DNA of 33,566 nt from Acidiferrobacteraceae bacterium (GTDB taxonomy: Bacteria; Pseudomonadota; Gammaproteobacteria; Acidiferrobacterales; JAJDNE01): NCBI GenBank assembly GCA_037388825.1, contig JARRJV010000032.1, positions 1 through 33,566 of the forward strand. The letters are read 5' to 3'. Positions 1-9,337 of this stretch are shown here, in pieces (within the stretch, counting starts at the first letter, position 1; each line of letters begins with the position of its first letter). Under the pieces are notes generated by a model. The model was not told where the DNA came from. It saw nothing but the letters and a program-made list of their open reading frames with translations, and ran no database searches. A program made the translations under genes and the position numbers.

Positions 1-639
1 GGTATCGGTAACGAGCGCCTGGCAACCGAAGAGGAGTTGGATGCCATTGCTGAGTGTTACCGTTCCCTGGGAGTAAAGGACTGGTGGATCCAGATATCGC
101 CGGGCAGTAACAGCGAGCAGACGCTGGCGCAGCTAGCGGCGCGAGGTTTTGCCCCTCCGGAACGAAAGGCCTGGGTCAAGATGGTCCGCGGTGCCGAGGC
201 AACTGTACCCGTGGAAACGGGATGCGAAGTTCGGGTCCTGTTGGAGGGCGAGGAAACGGCACTGGCCGAGGTGATCTGTGCTGCCTTCGGCATGCCCGTT
301 GAGTGGGCGCCATGGTTCGCCGCAATGGCCCTGCGGCGCAACTGGCGCGCGGTGGCCGCCTTCCGGGAGGGCCAGCTAGTCGGTGGCGGTCTGCTCCATA
401 TACGGGGTGAGTATGGATGGCTTGGTGCCGGGGCGGTGGCGCCCGAGGCGCGGCGTCTTCATGCCCATCGTGCACTCATGAACCTGCGCATTGAGCTGGC
501 CATCCATGCCGGTTGCACCAGAATCGTCACCGAAACCGGTGAGGCCATCGGGGACGAGCCCAACCCTTCGCTGCGAAATATGTACGCCTGTGGATTCACC
601 AAGGCCTATTCCCGTCTCAATCTTGCTGCTCCTGTGTAA
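1..639 (+). CDS. GNAT-like acetyltransferase, 5' end cut by the window
   Basis: The reading frame is open from base 1, so the true start lies outside the window; a TTG at 37 is only an internal candidate. About 212 residues are visible. The C-terminal half resembles a GNAT fold: a strand ending in AFREGQLVGGGLL, then VAPEARRLHAHRALM where the acetyl-CoA loop would sit, and a closing NPSLRNMYACGF segment typical of the last GNAT helix and strand. The usual Q/RxxGxG/A acetyl-CoA signature is not well preserved, so catalytic activity is uncertain and the substrate cannot be read from the sequence. The next gene starts 18 bases downstream on the same strand with a strong ribosome binding site, suggesting a two-gene transcript that ends at the hairpin at 966-1002. 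Confidence 0.6.
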   Translation, partial: GIGNERLATEEELDAIAECYRSLGVKDWWIQISPGSNSEQTLAQLAARGFAPPERKAWVKMVRGAEATVPVETGCEVRVLLEGEETALAEVICAAFGMPVEWAPWFAAMALRRNWRAVAAFREGQLVGGGLLHIRGEYGWLGAGAVAPEARRLHAHRALMNLRIELAIHAGCTRIVTETGEAIGDEPNPSLRNMYACGFTKAYSRLNLAAPV

Positions 640-657
640 GCGGGGAAGGAGAGAAAA

Positions 658-945
658 ATGTTTCTAGGAATTTATCGATTTGAAGGTAATGGGGAAGAAC
701 TTGGCGCGGCCTATGACCGTCTCATTGCCACCATTCCCCATGAAGGCCTGCATTTGCATATCTGCGCCCGTGGGGACCAGGGCCTGGTGATATACGACGC
801 CTGTCCAACGAGAGAAGTTTTTGAATCTTTCGCCAGCAGCGAGCAAATGCGCGGTGCCATGGCATCCGCCGGCCTGCCGGAACCGGAAATCGATCTGGTG
901 GGAGACGTACACTCCGTATTCTGGAACGGCGAACGCATGCTCTGA
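658..945 (+). CDS. small protein of unknown function, 95 aa
   Basis: A 95-residue soluble protein with an ATG at 658 and a clear AGGAG at 648-652. I do not recognise a named family. It opens with a short strand (MFLGIYRF), then a helix, then strands LHLHICARG and GLVIYDACPT, followed by a helix with REVFESFASSEQMRGAMASAG and a final strand ending HSVFWNGERML. That strand-helix-strand order with a late helix recalls small dimeric alpha/beta-barrel proteins (EthD or antibiotic-monooxygenase-like folds), but this is inferred from the pattern only. There is no signal peptide or membrane segment. It follows the GNAT-like gene by 18 bases and is the last gene before a strong terminator. Confidence 0.7.
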   Translation: MFLGIYRFEGNGEELGAAYDRLIATIPHEGLHLHICARGDQGLVIYDACPTREVFESFASSEQMRGAMASAGLPEPEIDLVGDVHSVFWNGERML

Positions 946-965
946 CGATCATAATGCGCTTGTGT

Positions 966-1002
966 AACGAGAAACGGCGGGCATTGCCCGCCGTTTCTCG
1001 TT
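966..1002. terminator. bidirectional rho-independent terminator
   Basis: A perfect 17-bp inverted repeat (966-982 with 986-1002) has a 3-base ATT loop. The stem begins AACGAG and ends CTCGTT, so short U-rich ends are produced on both strands. It sits between two converging genes (stop at 945 on plus, stop at 1022 on minus) and can end both transcripts. Confidence 0.9.
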
Positions 1003-1021
1003 CTGCTGCTCGCAAGTCCGG

Positions 1022-2293
1022 CTAGCGGCCGGCGCTGGCGCGACCACCTTGTCTGTTGCGCGGTTTTCCGGAGCGCGACGGAGCACCGGCTGTTGGCCGC
1101 CCGCCGGAACGGCGTCGCCGGGACGGGGTCTTCGCCCCCGGACGTACGGCGGCCACTTTCCGTTGCGGCTCGAAGCCCTGCACCACCTGGTTCGGAATCT
1201 CGCGCTTGAGGAGGCGGTGGATGGAGGCGAGTTGTTCGCCTTCGTCCGCGCATACCAGGGAAATGGCCGCGCCGCTCTCGCCGCCGCGTCCGGTGCGACC
1301 GATGCGGTGCACATAGTCCTCGGCATTGTTGGGCAGGTCGTAGTTCACCACATGGGGCAACTGAGTGATGTCCAGTCCGCGGGCGGCGACATCAGTGGCC
1401 ACCAGTGCGCGCACCGCGCGCCGTTTGAAGCTTGCCAGGGCGCGTGTGCGCTGGCCCTGGCTCTTGTCGCCGTGGATGGAGGTGGCCTCAATGCCGTCCC
1501 TCTCCAGCTGTTTCGCCAGCCGGTCGGCGCCGTGCTTGGTGCGAGTGAATACCAGTACCTGGCGCCAGTCCTGAGTGTCGATAAGGTGGCTCAGCAGTTC
1601 GCGCTTGCGGTTGCTGTCGACGTAGTAGGCCAGCTGTGTCACCGCCTCGGCGGTAGCATTGGGCGTAGCTGCCTCGATCAGCTTCGGACTGCGAAGCAGC
1701 CGGTTCGCCAGCTTCTTGATGGTCTCGGAGAAGGTGGCGGAAAAGAGCAAGGTCTGGCGCTGTTTCGGTATCTCGCGCAGCACCCGCTCGATGGCGGGCA
1801 TGAAACCCATATCCAGCATGCGGTCCGCCTCATCCAGCACCAGGATCTGTACTTGCGAGAGGTCGACGGTGCCGCGTTCCACGTGATCCAGCAAACGGCC
1901 AGGGGTGGCCACCAGCACGTCCACGCCGTTACGCAGGGCCTTCATCTGGGGCACGATACCGACGCCGCCGAAAACCTGCGTCGAGCGCAGCGGAAGATAC
2001 TTGCCATAGGTGCGCACGCTGTCGCCCACCTGGGCTGCCAGTTCGCGCGTGGGCGTCAGGACCAAGGCGCGGATGCGGCGACGCTTTCCTGTGGTACCGT
2101 TCATGAGGTTCTGCAGCATGGGCAGGGTGAAGGCGGCGGTCTTGCCGGTACCCGTCTGGGCGCCGGCCATGAGGTCGTTACCCGCGAGAATCGCCGGGAT
2201 CGCCCGGGCCTGCACTACCGTCGGCTTGTCATAGCCCTGTCTTGCGATCGCGCGCAGCAGGTCGGCCGAAAGGCCAAGAGAATCAAAAGACAT
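1022..2293 (-). CDS. rhlE: DEAD-box ATP-dependent RNA helicase RhlE
   Basis: A 423-residue helicase that unwinds short RNA duplexes in ribosome assembly and RNA decay. All core motifs are visible: Q-motif region (YDKPTVVQ, 21-28), Walker A AQTGTGKT (45-52), PTRELA (81-86), TPGRLLD (130-136), DEAD (154-157), SAT (185-187), a VFTRTK motif [13 protein letters not shown] motif V and [10 protein letters not shown] motif VI. A basic, low-complexity C-terminal tail rich in R, G, S and P follows, as is usual in RhlE-type proteins, and probably binds RNA. The start chosen is the ATG at 2293, giving MSFDSLGL as in the family, with AGGAG at 2301-2305 seven bases upstream; an upstream in-frame ATG at 2323 lacks this support. 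It converges on the 966-1002 terminator. Confidence 0.95.
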   Translation of the reverse strand: MSFDSLGLSADLLRAIARQGYDKPTVVQARAIPAILAGNDLMAGAQTGTGKTAAFTLPMLQNLMNGTTGKRRRIRALVLTPTRELAAQVGDSVRTYGKYLPLRSTQVFGGVGIVPQMKALRNGVDVLVATPGRLLDHVERGTVDLSQVQILVLDEADRMLDMGFMPAIERVLREIPKQRQTLLFSATFSETIKKLANRLLRSPKLIEAATPNATAEAVTQLAYYVDSNRKRELLSHLIDTQDWRQVLVFTRTKHGADRLAKQLERDGIEATSIHGDKSQGQRTRALASFKRRAVRALVATDVAARGLDITQLPHVVNYDLPNNAEDYVHRIGRTGRGGESGAAISLVCADEGEQLASIHRLLKREIPNQVVQGFEPQRKVAAVRPGAKTPSRRRRSGGRPTAGAPSRSGKPRNRQGGRASAGR

Positions 2294-2567
2294 TCGTAAA
2301 CTCCTGTTCAACTGCCAAGGCACACCGGCGCCAGATGGCCCGGAGGGTTAGTGGTATCGAGGCTTGGCCCTGGCAGGAAACAGACCGCGACCGGTTTGTG
2401 AATACCGGCCTGGATTCGCGAGGCGTTTCTGGGGGGTACTCCGGGCGCGTTCGGGAACGCGCCGCGACAAACTGTGCGCGCACGGTACCACAAGCGGACG
2501 GGATTCCCTAGTGATTTCGGCTCGCTGCGCCGGGATTGCCCATAGTTCCGGGGGGCGATATCCCCGG
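2294..2567. other. non-coding gap between trkH and rhlE
   Basis: 274 bases hold no gene I can support. They must contain the rhlE promoter on the minus strand, but I see no convincing -35/-10 pair. There is one clean 8-bp hairpin with a 4-base loop at 2444-2463 (GGCGCGTT/AACGCGCC), without a T run on either side, about 150 bases upstream of the rhlE start codon. It could be part of a structured 5' leader. Confidence 0.5.
2548..2567 (-). terminator. hairpin directly after trkH stop, weak terminator candidate
   Basis: CCGGGG pairs with CCCCGG across an 8-base loop immediately downstream of the trkH stop codon. No U tract follows on the minus strand, so this is not a canonical intrinsic terminator. 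It may only stabilise the mRNA 3' end. Confidence 0.3.
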
Positions 2568-4016
2568 CTAGCGGCGCCAGAACGCGGGGCTGAGCAGGAC
2601 CAGAATGGTGAAGATTTCCAGGCGGCCGAGAAGCATGGCGGCCGAGGCGATAATCTTGCCGAAGCTTGTGAGGCTCTGGAAGTCAGTCGCGACCTTGCCA
2701 AGGCCCGGACCAAGGTTGTTTATGCAGGCAGCAATCGCGGAGAAGGCCGTTACAGGGTCGGTGCCGGTGGTAAGCAGAAGCAACATCAGGCCAAGAAAGG
2801 TCAGGATGTAGACCGCAAAAAAGCCCCAAATCGAATCGAGGGCGCGTTCGTTGATGACGCGACCGCCGACCTTGATCGGGCGCACCATGCGCGGGTGCAC
2901 CAGTCGGGTCAGTTCCCGCGAGCTCTGTTTCGTCACCAGCATGAGACGGATCACCTTCATGCCCCCGGCGGTGGATCCGGCGCAACCGCCGATGAAGCTG
3001 ATCAGCATCAGAAAGATTGGCAGGCCCAGCGGCCAGACCGTGAAGTTGGCGATACCAAATCCGGTACTGGTGATGATGGAGGCGATCTCGAAGCTGGTGT
3101 AGCGCAGTGATTGCAACAGCGTCGGATATTGACCTGTGCCCCACAGCGCCAGGGTGACGCCGGCCATGATGATGACGACGACGCCGAGAAAGGTGCGCAC
3201 CTCGGAGTCGCGGAAGTACTGCAGGACGCTGCGATGACGCCACGCAATGAAATGGACGGCAAAGTTCATGGCACCAAGCAGCATGAAGACGGTGCCGATC
3301 ACCTCGATCACCGGACTGTGGAACCAGCCGAAGCTGGCATCGTGTGTAGAGAAGCCTCCGGTGGAAAGGGCGGAGAAACTGTGGCAGACGGCGTCGAACA
3401 CGCTCATTCCGGCGAGATGAAAGGCCAGGGCGCAGGCGGCGGTCAGCCCGGCGTAGATCAGCCACAGCGCACGGGCGGTGTGGATGATGCGCGGGGTGAG
3501 CTTCTCATCCTTGAATGGGCCCGGCGTCTCGGCGCGGAAGAGCTGCATGCCGCCAATCCCGAGCAGGGGAAGGATGGCAACCGCCAACACCATGACGCCG
3601 GCGCCGCCGAGCCACTGCAGCTGCGAGCGGTAGTACAGAATGGAGTGGGGCAACTGGTCCAGACCGGTGATCACGGTAGCCCCGGTGGTAGTGAAGCCGG
3701 AAATCGCCTCGAAGGCGGCATCCACGAAGCTGAGATGGGGACCGAACACAAGTGGCAGGGCGCCGAGCATTCCCAGCCCGATCCAGAAGAAGGAGACGAT
3801 CACGAAACCATCGACCGATCGCAGAGGTGCGTGATTCTTGCGCGCGGGAAACCACAACAGCGTGCCGAGCGCCGCCGTGACCACCATGCTGTAGAAGAAA
3901 TGAAAAATCTCGCCGTCGTTGTAGTACAGCGACACCAGCATCGGAGGCAGGAAGGTGCTGCTGAAGAGAATAAGCAGCAGGCCCAGTGTGCGGGCAACGG
4001 GAGGGATTCTTAGCAT
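2568..4016 (-). CDS. trkH: Trk-type potassium uptake protein TrkH
   Basis: A 482-residue integral membrane channel subunit that moves K+ across the inner membrane, normally gated by the NAD-binding ring protein TrkA, whose gene is not in this window. The four selectivity-filter loops of the SKT fold can be read in order: FTTTGAT, LSTGGFST, TSTGFGI and INNLGPG, each between hydrophobic membrane segments. The C-terminus LGRLEIFTILVLLSPAFWRR closely follows the E. coli TrkH end. The ATG at 4016 (MLRIPPVARTLGLLLILFSS) is chosen because it matches the family N-terminus and a length near 483 residues; the frame is open upstream to 4118, but that would add 34 residues of non-conserved sequence. No strong ribosome binding site precedes it. 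Confidence 0.95.
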   Translation of the reverse strand: MLRIPPVARTLGLLLILFSSTFLPPMLVSLYYNDGEIFHFFYSMVVTAALGTLLWFPARKNHAPLRSVDGFVIVSFFWIGLGMLGALPLVFGPHLSFVDAAFEAISGFTTTGATVITGLDQLPHSILYYRSQLQWLGGAGVMVLAVAILPLLGIGGMQLFRAETPGPFKDEKLTPRIIHTARALWLIYAGLTAACALAFHLAGMSVFDAVCHSFSALSTGGFSTHDASFGWFHSPVIEVIGTVFMLLGAMNFAVHFIAWRHRSVLQYFRDSEVRTFLGVVVIIMAGVTLALWGTGQYPTLLQSLRYTSFEIASIITSTGFGIANFTVWPLGLPIFLMLISFIGGCAGSTAGGMKVIRLMLVTKQSSRELTRLVHPRMVRPIKVGGRVINERALDSIWGFFAVYILTFLGLMLLLLTTGTDPVTAFSAIAACINNLGPGLGKVATDFQSLTSFGKIIASAAMLLGRLEIFTILVLLSPAFWRR

Positions 4017-4118
4017 TTTTCTGTCGTTTGTGTTCGAAGCCCCGATCTGCACCGAAACCGGAATATGCGGCGGCATTGTAACCGGGGTCCGGCCCCCCGG
4101 GAAACTGCGCTGGGTCAA

Positions 4119-4147
4119 TTCGTTGTTATCTTGCTCCCATATATAAT
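4119..4147 (+). promoter_or_regulatory. candidate sigma-70 promoter for the exporter-ppsA operon
   Basis: A perfect TATAAT lies at 4142-4147, 79 bases upstream of the first gene of the operon at 4227. The -35 position at 17-bp spacing reads TTCGTT (4119-4124), a poor match. A better hexamer, TTGTTA at 4123-4128, would leave only 13 bp. The same divergent gap (4017-4226) must also hold the trkH promoter, which I could not locate. Confidence 0.4.
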
Positions 4148-4226
4148 GATGCGGTGCCCCCGGCCGGGCCGGTTGCGGCGCCAGGATGGCGGGGCCGGCT
4201 GATATTCAGGAATTCAAGGCACAGGT

Positions 4227-5024
4227 ATGAACGCGCACGTATTTAAGAATAAGTGGTTGTGGGCCTTTGCCGTAATCCTTGTCGTAGCCCTGACGGCGAC
4301 AGGCTATTTCATTCAGCGCAACGACGTCGACTACGTAAACCCCCACTACGGTCCCATCGTGGAGGCCATCTACGGGCTCGGCAAGGTAAAGACCGAGCGT
4401 GTGTATGAAGTGAAGCTGGGAGTGGTCAAGACCGTCAAGCGCCTGTACGTGCAGGAGGGCGACACGGTGAAGAAGGGAGCGCCGCTCGTGGGTTTTGACG
4501 GGGGTCTTCTGTTTCGCGCACCCTTCGATGGTACGGTTACCCTGATCGCGTTCCGCGAGGAACAGTCGGTGTTCCCCCAGCAGACCGTGCTTCGACTGGA
4601 GGATCTCTCCACCCGCTATGTCGAGGTTTCGCTGGAACAGGAGGGTGCCCTGAGGGTGCGGCCCGGGCAGCCGGTACATGTGGTGTTCGAGAGCCTGCGC
4701 GGGGAACAGCTTGCGGGCAAGGTGGCGGCGATCTTTTCCCGGAACGACGAATTCCTCGCCCATATCGACGTTCCGCTGGCACCAAATGTTCTCCCGGGCA
4801 TGACCGCCGACGTGGCCATCGAGACGGGACGCAAGGACAATGCCTTGCTGGTCCCGGTGTCGGCCATCGTCGACGGGCGCGTACGTATCCGGCGGGACGG
4901 CAAGCGCAAGACGGTGAAGTTGAAGATCGGCAACATCGACGGCAACTGGGCCGAGGTGGTCAAGGGTGACCTGCGCACCACAGACCAGGTGATCGTCAAG
5001 CGCGAAGCAACAAAGAAGGGCTGA
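4227..5024 (+). CDS. HlyD/MacA-type periplasmic adaptor lacking the coiled-coil hairpin
   Basis: A 265-residue membrane fusion protein. One N-terminal membrane anchor (residues 10-29) is followed by a periplasmic part. The biotinyl-lipoyl-like domain is visible as two half motifs, VQEGDTVKKGAPLVGF (75-90) and FRAPFDGTVTLI (96-107). In ordinary adaptors a long alpha-helical hairpin that reaches TolC sits between the halves; here they are joined by a three-residue DGG turn. A beta-barrel domain follows, with LRVRPGQPV and the typical VLPGMTADVAIETG and LLVPVSAI strands. The protein is therefore unlikely to dock on a TolC-type duct and may act as an inner-membrane or periplasmic cofactor of the permease. 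Its TGA overlaps the next ATG by one base (TGATG), indicating translational coupling. Cargo is unknown. Confidence 0.85.
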   Translation: MNAHVFKNKWLWAFAVILVVALTATGYFIQRNDVDYVNPHYGPIVEAIYGLGKVKTERVYEVKLGVVKTVKRLYVQEGDTVKKGAPLVGFDGGLLFRAPFDGTVTLIAFREEQSVFPQQTVLRLEDLSTRYVEVSLEQEGALRVRPGQPVHVVFESLRGEQLAGKVAAIFSRNDEFLAHIDVPLAPNVLPGMTADVAIETGRKDNALLVPVSAIVDGRVRIRRDGKRKTVKLKIGNIDGNWAEVVKGDLRTTDQVIVKREATKKG

Positions 5025-6268
5025 TGCTGTTCCTTGCCCTGCGCCACCTGTTCTCCCGCAAGCGGCAGACCATTCTGATCCTGCTGGGCATCAGTCTCGG
5101 GACCATGATGTATGTGGTGATTTCCGGGATCCAGCTCGGTATGCGTGAGTACATCATGAGCCGGCTGCTGGACAATGCACCACAAATCAAGATCTCCGCG
5201 CGCGATCGCATCATTGATCGCGACGAGATGACCGAGCGCTTTTTTCCCGAGGATGAGGCCGTGCACTGGATCGTCCCGCCATCGGGCAAACGCGAGGAGG
5301 CCCACATCGAGTATCCCGAGGGATGGTTCGAGCGCCTGCGCGACGATCCCAATGTCATCGCCTATGCTCCTTCGCTGCACGTCAGTGTCATCGTCAGCCG
5401 CCGCAGCAGCAAGTATCCCGCAACACTAACCGGAATCGAGCCGGAGAAGCAGTCGCGCGTGAATCAGCTCGAGAAGTACATGGTCCATGGATCCCTGCGC
5501 GATCTGTCCGGTGGAGGCAACAAGCTGATTGTCGGTGACCGGGTACTGGACCGGCTGGGCGTCCGAATCGGGGACATCATCCAGGTCTCCGCCGGCGCAG
5601 GTGAACCGCGTCCGTTCAAGATCGTGGGTACCCTGCATCTGGGCGTAAAGGAGATTGATGAGACGCTCATGTTTGCCGCCCTCAACGATGTGCAGCAACT
5701 CAATCACACGCCCGGGCGGATCAGCGAGATCGACGTTCGCCTGGTGGACCTGAACATGGCGCGCACCCTCGCGGACCGCTGGAAGCTGTATGCGCGCGAA
5801 AACGTGGAAAGCTGGGATGAATCCAATGCGAATTTTCTGCAGATCTTCACAATTCAGGACATCACCCGTAATACCATCACCATGGCCATCCTCATCGTCG
5901 CGGGATTCGGGATCTACAACGTCCTCAGCATCATGATCAGTCAGAAACAGCGTGAAATTGCGATTCTCCGGTCCATCGGCTACCCGCCGCGCCGGATCCT
6001 GGAACTGTTTCTGACCCAGGGCATTCTGCTCGGCCTGTCCGGCGCCGCCATCGGCCTGGTGACAGGTCTACTGGCGAGTCGCTATATCGCCAGCATCAAG
6101 CTCGGCTTCGAGATGGGTGCCGGAAACCACCTGCTCGTATCCTACGCACCGTCCATCTACATCGTTGGATTCCTGCTGGCGACTGTTTCGGCGATCCTTG
6201 CCAGCTTTCTTCCGGCGCGGGCCGCCAGCAAGCTCACACCGTTGGAAATCATCCGCTCGGAGGTGTGA
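5024..6268 (+). CDS. ABC transporter permease, FtsX/LolC/MacB family
   Basis: A 414-residue permease of the type VII (MacB/LolCDE-like) class. One membrane segment lies near the N-terminus (about residues 18-38, after RHLFSRKRQ). A large periplasmic domain of about 230 residues follows, and then three C-terminal membrane segments (around ITMAILIVAGFGIYNVLSIMI, the GILLGLSGAAIGLVTGLLA stretch and IYIVGFLLATVSAILASF). The cytoplasmic coupling segment QKQREIAILRSIGYPPRRI and the final PARAASKLTPLEIIRSEV are hallmark FtsX-family motifs. Such proteins use ATP to drive periplasmic movements rather than classic translocation through the membrane. Start and stop are both coupled to neighbours by one-base TGATG overlaps. 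Substrate cannot be read; a lipoprotein or hydrophobic molecule is possible from family knowledge. Confidence 0.9.
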   Translation: MLFLALRHLFSRKRQTILILLGISLGTMMYVVISGIQLGMREYIMSRLLDNAPQIKISARDRIIDRDEMTERFFPEDEAVHWIVPPSGKREEAHIEYPEGWFERLRDDPNVIAYAPSLHVSVIVSRRSSKYPATLTGIEPEKQSRVNQLEKYMVHGSLRDLSGGGNKLIVGDRVLDRLGVRIGDIIQVSAGAGEPRPFKIVGTLHLGVKEIDETLMFAALNDVQQLNHTPGRISEIDVRLVDLNMARTLADRWKLYARENVESWDESNANFLQIFTIQDITRNTITMAILIVAGFGIYNVLSIMISQKQREIAILRSIGYPPRRILELFLTQGILLGLSGAAIGLVTGLLASRYIASIKLGFEMGAGNHLLVSYAPSIYIVGFLLATVSAILASFLPARAASKLTPLEIIRSEV

Positions 6269-6957
6269 TGGGAATCCGCTGCGAAAAACTGGTCAAGGAG
6301 TTCGGCGAACCGCCGGTTCGAATATTGCACGAAATCGACATGAATATTGCCGACCGCGAGTTTGTATCCATCACCGGCCGTTCCGGTTCCGGCAAGAGTA
6401 CCCTGCTGTACCTTCTGAGCACCCTGGACGAACCGACCAGCGGGACCTTGCGCATTGACGACCGGGATCCATCGACCATGTCCGTGGACGAACTGCACGA
6501 GTTCCGCAATCTCAATGTAGGGTTCGTATTCCAGTTTCACTATCTGCTTGCCGAACTGACGGCACTGGAAAACGTATTGTTGCCGGCGCGGAATACGGGT
6601 CAGCACAAGGCGAAGGAGAAAGAGGCGCTGGCGCTGTTCGAACAATTCGATATCCCCGGCAAGGTCGACAAGCTGCCGTCCCAGCTATCCGGCGGCGAGC
6701 AGCAACGTGTGGCCATCGCCCGGGCCCTGATCATGAAACCACGCTACCTCTTTGCCGATGAGCCTACGGGAAATCTGGATTCGAAAAACGGTCGCATCGT
6801 CATGGACCTGCTCCTGAGCGTTAACCGTGATCTGGGAACGACCATCGTCATGGTGACCCACGAACCGGATTATGCCGCCATGGCCAGTCGCGAGATCTTT
6901 CTTGCCGACGGGCGTATTGTTGAGAAGCGTGATCTGGAAACGACGGAGTCAGTATGA
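6268..6957 (+). CDS. ABC transporter ATP-binding protein, LolD/MacB-type
   Basis: A 229-residue ATPase that powers the permease encoded just upstream. Visible motifs are Walker [10 protein letters not shown] (37-45), Q-loop Q89, signature [14 protein letters not shown] (140-153), Walker B YLFADEP (160-166) with the family TGNLDS D-loop, and H-loop His198 in MVTHE. Length and motif wording match LolD/MacB/FtsE-type ATPases. The ATG at 6268 overlaps the permease TGA by one base and has GGAGG at 6259-6263; a GTG at 6265 is also in frame but less likely. The 3' end overlaps ppsA by four bases (ATGA), so exporter and PEP synthase are translated from one message. Confidence 0.93.
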   Translation: MGIRCEKLVKEFGEPPVRILHEIDMNIADREFVSITGRSGSGKSTLLYLLSTLDEPTSGTLRIDDRDPSTMSVDELHEFRNLNVGFVFQFHYLLAELTALENVLLPARNTGQHKAKEKEALALFEQFDIPGKVDKLPSQLSGGEQQRVAIARALIMKPRYLFADEPTGNLDSKNGRIVMDLLLSVNRDLGTTIVMVTHEPDYAAMASREIFLADGRIVEKRDLETTESV

Positions 6958-9326
6958 GCGAACACGTAATCTGGTTCGAAAAACTGGGTATGAAAGATGT
7001 CGCCATCGTCGGTGGCAAGAATGCGTCCCTGGGCGAAATGATTGCCTCCCTTGCACCCAAGGGCGTACAGGTGCCCGGTGGCTTTGCGACCACCGCATCA
7101 GCCTATCGCGAGTTTCTCGCCCACCAGGGTCTGGATCAGCGCATCGCCGAACGGCTGAACGACCTGGACGTGGAAGATGTGCAGGCCCTGGCCGCCGCCG
7201 GTGGCGACATCCGCGGCTGGATCGAGCAACAACCCCTGCCGGAGGTACTGGAACAGGCGGTGCTGGGCGCGTACGCGGAACTGCAAAATCGATATCCCGG
7301 CGATATAGCCGTGGCGGTACGCTCGTCCGCCACTGCCGAGGATCTTCCCCAAGCGTCCTTCGCCGGACAACAGGAGACGTTTCTCAATATCCGGGGCGAG
7401 AAACAGCTGCTCGCCGCGATCCGTGGAGTGTTTGCTTCCCTGTACAACGACCGCGCGATTTCCTATCGCGTACACCAGCAGTTCGACCACAGCAAGGTGG
7501 CGCTGTCGGCTGGCGTGCAGCTCATGGTGCGAAGCGATGTCGGATCCAGCGGGGTGATGTTCACGCTCGATACCGAATCCGGATTTCGCGACGTGGTGCT
7601 CATCAACGCGGCCTTCGGGCTGGGTGAGATGGTGGTCCAGGGAGCGGTGAACCCGGACGAGTTCTACGTCTACAAGCCGGCGTTGGCCGCTGGCCGTCCG
7701 TCCATCCTGCGGCGCAGCCTCGGTACGCGTACCATCAAGATGATTTACGCCGGCGGCGACGTGCCTGGCAAGACGACGAAGACTGTGGATGTGCCTCCGG
7801 AAGAGCAGTCGAAGCTGAGTCTCAACGATGACGAAGTCGAGTCGCTGGCACGCCAGGCGGTGATCATCGAACAACACTATGGCCGGCCCATGGACATCGA
7901 ATGGGCACGGGACGGGATCAGCGGCCGGCTTTTCATCGTGCAGGCGCGGCCGGAAACCGTGAAGAGTCGTGCCAGCTTAAACGTGGTCGAAGACTACCTG
8001 CTGAAGGAGAAGGGCGACACCATCATCGAAGGGCGCGCCATCGGCGAGCGCATCGGCGCCGGGACCGCGAAGGTGGTGGCCGACGTGTCGCAGATGTCGC
8101 GGATCGGCGAAGGCGACGTGCTGGTGGCGGACATGACCGACCCCGACTGGGAGCCGGTGATGAAACGTGCCTCCGCCATCGTCACCAACCGTGGCGGCCG
8201 CACCTGTCACGCCGCCATCGTCGCGCGCGAGCTGGGAATTCCCGCCGTGGTGGGCTGTGGTGACGCCACGACGCGGATCGGTGACGGAACCGAGGTCACC
8301 GTTTCCTGTGCCCAGGGCGATACCGGTTATGTGTATCGAGGCAAGCTGGACTATAAGGTTCGTCGGACCGAGACCGACAAGATGCCGGAGCTGCCGGTGA
8401 AGATCATGATGAACGTGGGAAATCCGGAACGGGCCTTCCAGTTCGCGGCGCTGCCCAATGCCGGCGTCGGCTTGGCGCGGCTGGAATTCGTAATCAATAC
8501 GACCATCGGGATCCATCCACGTGCGGTGCTGGAACATGAAACGCTGCCCGCCGAACTGAAACAGCAAATCGACGCGAAAATTGCCGGCTATACCGATCCG
8601 GTATCGTTCTACGTAAACAAGCTGGCGGAGGGCATCGCTACCCTGGGCGCGGCATTCAGTCCCAAACCGGTGATCGTGCGCCTGTCCGACTTCAAGTCGA
8701 ACGAATACGCCAATCTTCTCGGCGGCGACCGCTATGAGCCGGCGGAAGAAAACCCCATGATCGGCTTCCGTGGCGCCTCGCGCTACGTTTCCGAGGTCTT
8801 CAGGCCCTGCTTTGAACTGGAATGCCGTGCCATGAAGATCGTGCGCGACCAGATGGGACTGACCAATGTCGAGGTAATGATTCCGTTCGTGCGCACCGTG
8901 GACGAGGGCCGTCGCGTCGTGGAGTTGCTGGAGGAGAATGGCCTGAAGCGCGGCGAGAACAGTCTGCGGGTGATCATGATGTGCGAGATCCCGTCGAATG
9001 CGGTATTGGCGGAGCAGTTCCTTCAGTACTTCGACGGCTTTTCCATCGGCTCCAATGATCTCACCCAACTGACCCTGGGTCTTGATCGCGATTCCGAACT
9101 GGTGGCGGAAGAGTTTGACGAGCGCAACGATGCGGTCAAGACATTCCTGCACATGGCCATCTCCGAGTGCCGCCGCCTGGGCAAGTACGCCGGCATCTGC
9201 GGCCAGGCGCCCTCGGATTACCCGGAACTGGCCGAGTGGCTGATGGAAGAGGGTATCGAAAGTATTTCCCTCAACCCCGACACCGTGGTGGAGACCTGGC
9301 TGTATCTCAACGAACACAGGAAGTAG
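6954..9326 (+). CDS. ppsA: phosphoenolpyruvate synthase
   Basis: A 790-residue enzyme (E. coli 792) that makes PEP from pyruvate and ATP, releasing AMP and phosphate; it is the entry step of gluconeogenesis from three-carbon compounds. The N-terminal nucleotide-binding domain opens with [10 protein letters not shown]. The swivelling phosphohistidine domain carries [21 protein letters not shown] with the phosphorylated His419. Thr417, two residues before it, is the residue the regulator PpsR modifies. The C-terminal PEP/pyruvate barrel has [23 protein letters not shown] and GICGQAPSD with catalytic Cys749. Start ATG at 6954 has GGAG at 6945-6948 and overlaps the ATPase stop by four bases. ppsR follows 11 bases later. 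Sharing an operon with an ABC exporter is unusual. Confidence 0.97.
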   Translation: MSEHVIWFEKLGMKDVAIVGGKNASLGEMIASLAPKGVQVPGGFATTASAYREFLAHQGLDQRIAERLNDLDVEDVQALAAAGGDIRGWIEQQPLPEVLEQAVLGAYAELQNRYPGDIAVAVRSSATAEDLPQASFAGQQETFLNIRGEKQLLAAIRGVFASLYNDRAISYRVHQQFDHSKVALSAGVQLMVRSDVGSSGVMFTLDTESGFRDVVLINAAFGLGEMVVQGAVNPDEFYVYKPALAAGRPSILRRSLGTRTIKMIYAGGDVPGKTTKTVDVPPEEQSKLSLNDDEVESLARQAVIIEQHYGRPMDIEWARDGISGRLFIVQARPETVKSRASLNVVEDYLLKEKGDTIIEGRAIGERIGAGTAKVVADVSQMSRIGEGDVLVADMTDPDWEPVMKRASAIVTNRGGRTCHAAIVARELGIPAVVGCGDATTRIGDGTEVTVSCAQGDTGYVYRGKLDYKVRRTETDKMPELPVKIMMNVGNPERAFQFAALPNAGVGLARLEFVINTTIGIHPRAVLEHETLPAELKQQIDAKIAGYTDPVSFYVNKLAEGIATLGAAFSPKPVIVRLSDFKSNEYANLLGGDRYEPAEENPMIGFRGASRYVSEVFRPCFELECRAMKIVRDQMGLTNVEVMIPFVRTVDEGRRVVELLEENGLKRGENSLRVIMMCEIPSNAVLAEQFLQYFDGFSIGSNDLTQLTLGLDRDSELVAEEFDERNDAVKTFLHMAISECRRLGKYAGICGQAPSDYPELAEWLMEEGIESISLNPDTVVETWLYLNEHRK

Positions 9327-9337
9327 CCAGGCTGCAC

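Noticed and set aside
1049-2299. Long open frame on the plus strand opposite rhlE
   Set aside because: It is the antisense shadow of a complete DEAD-box helicase with all motifs on the minus strand, as expected at high GC.
7977-9317. 446-codon open frame on the minus strand opposite ppsA
   Set aside because: Antisense shadow of ppsA; no family resemblance.
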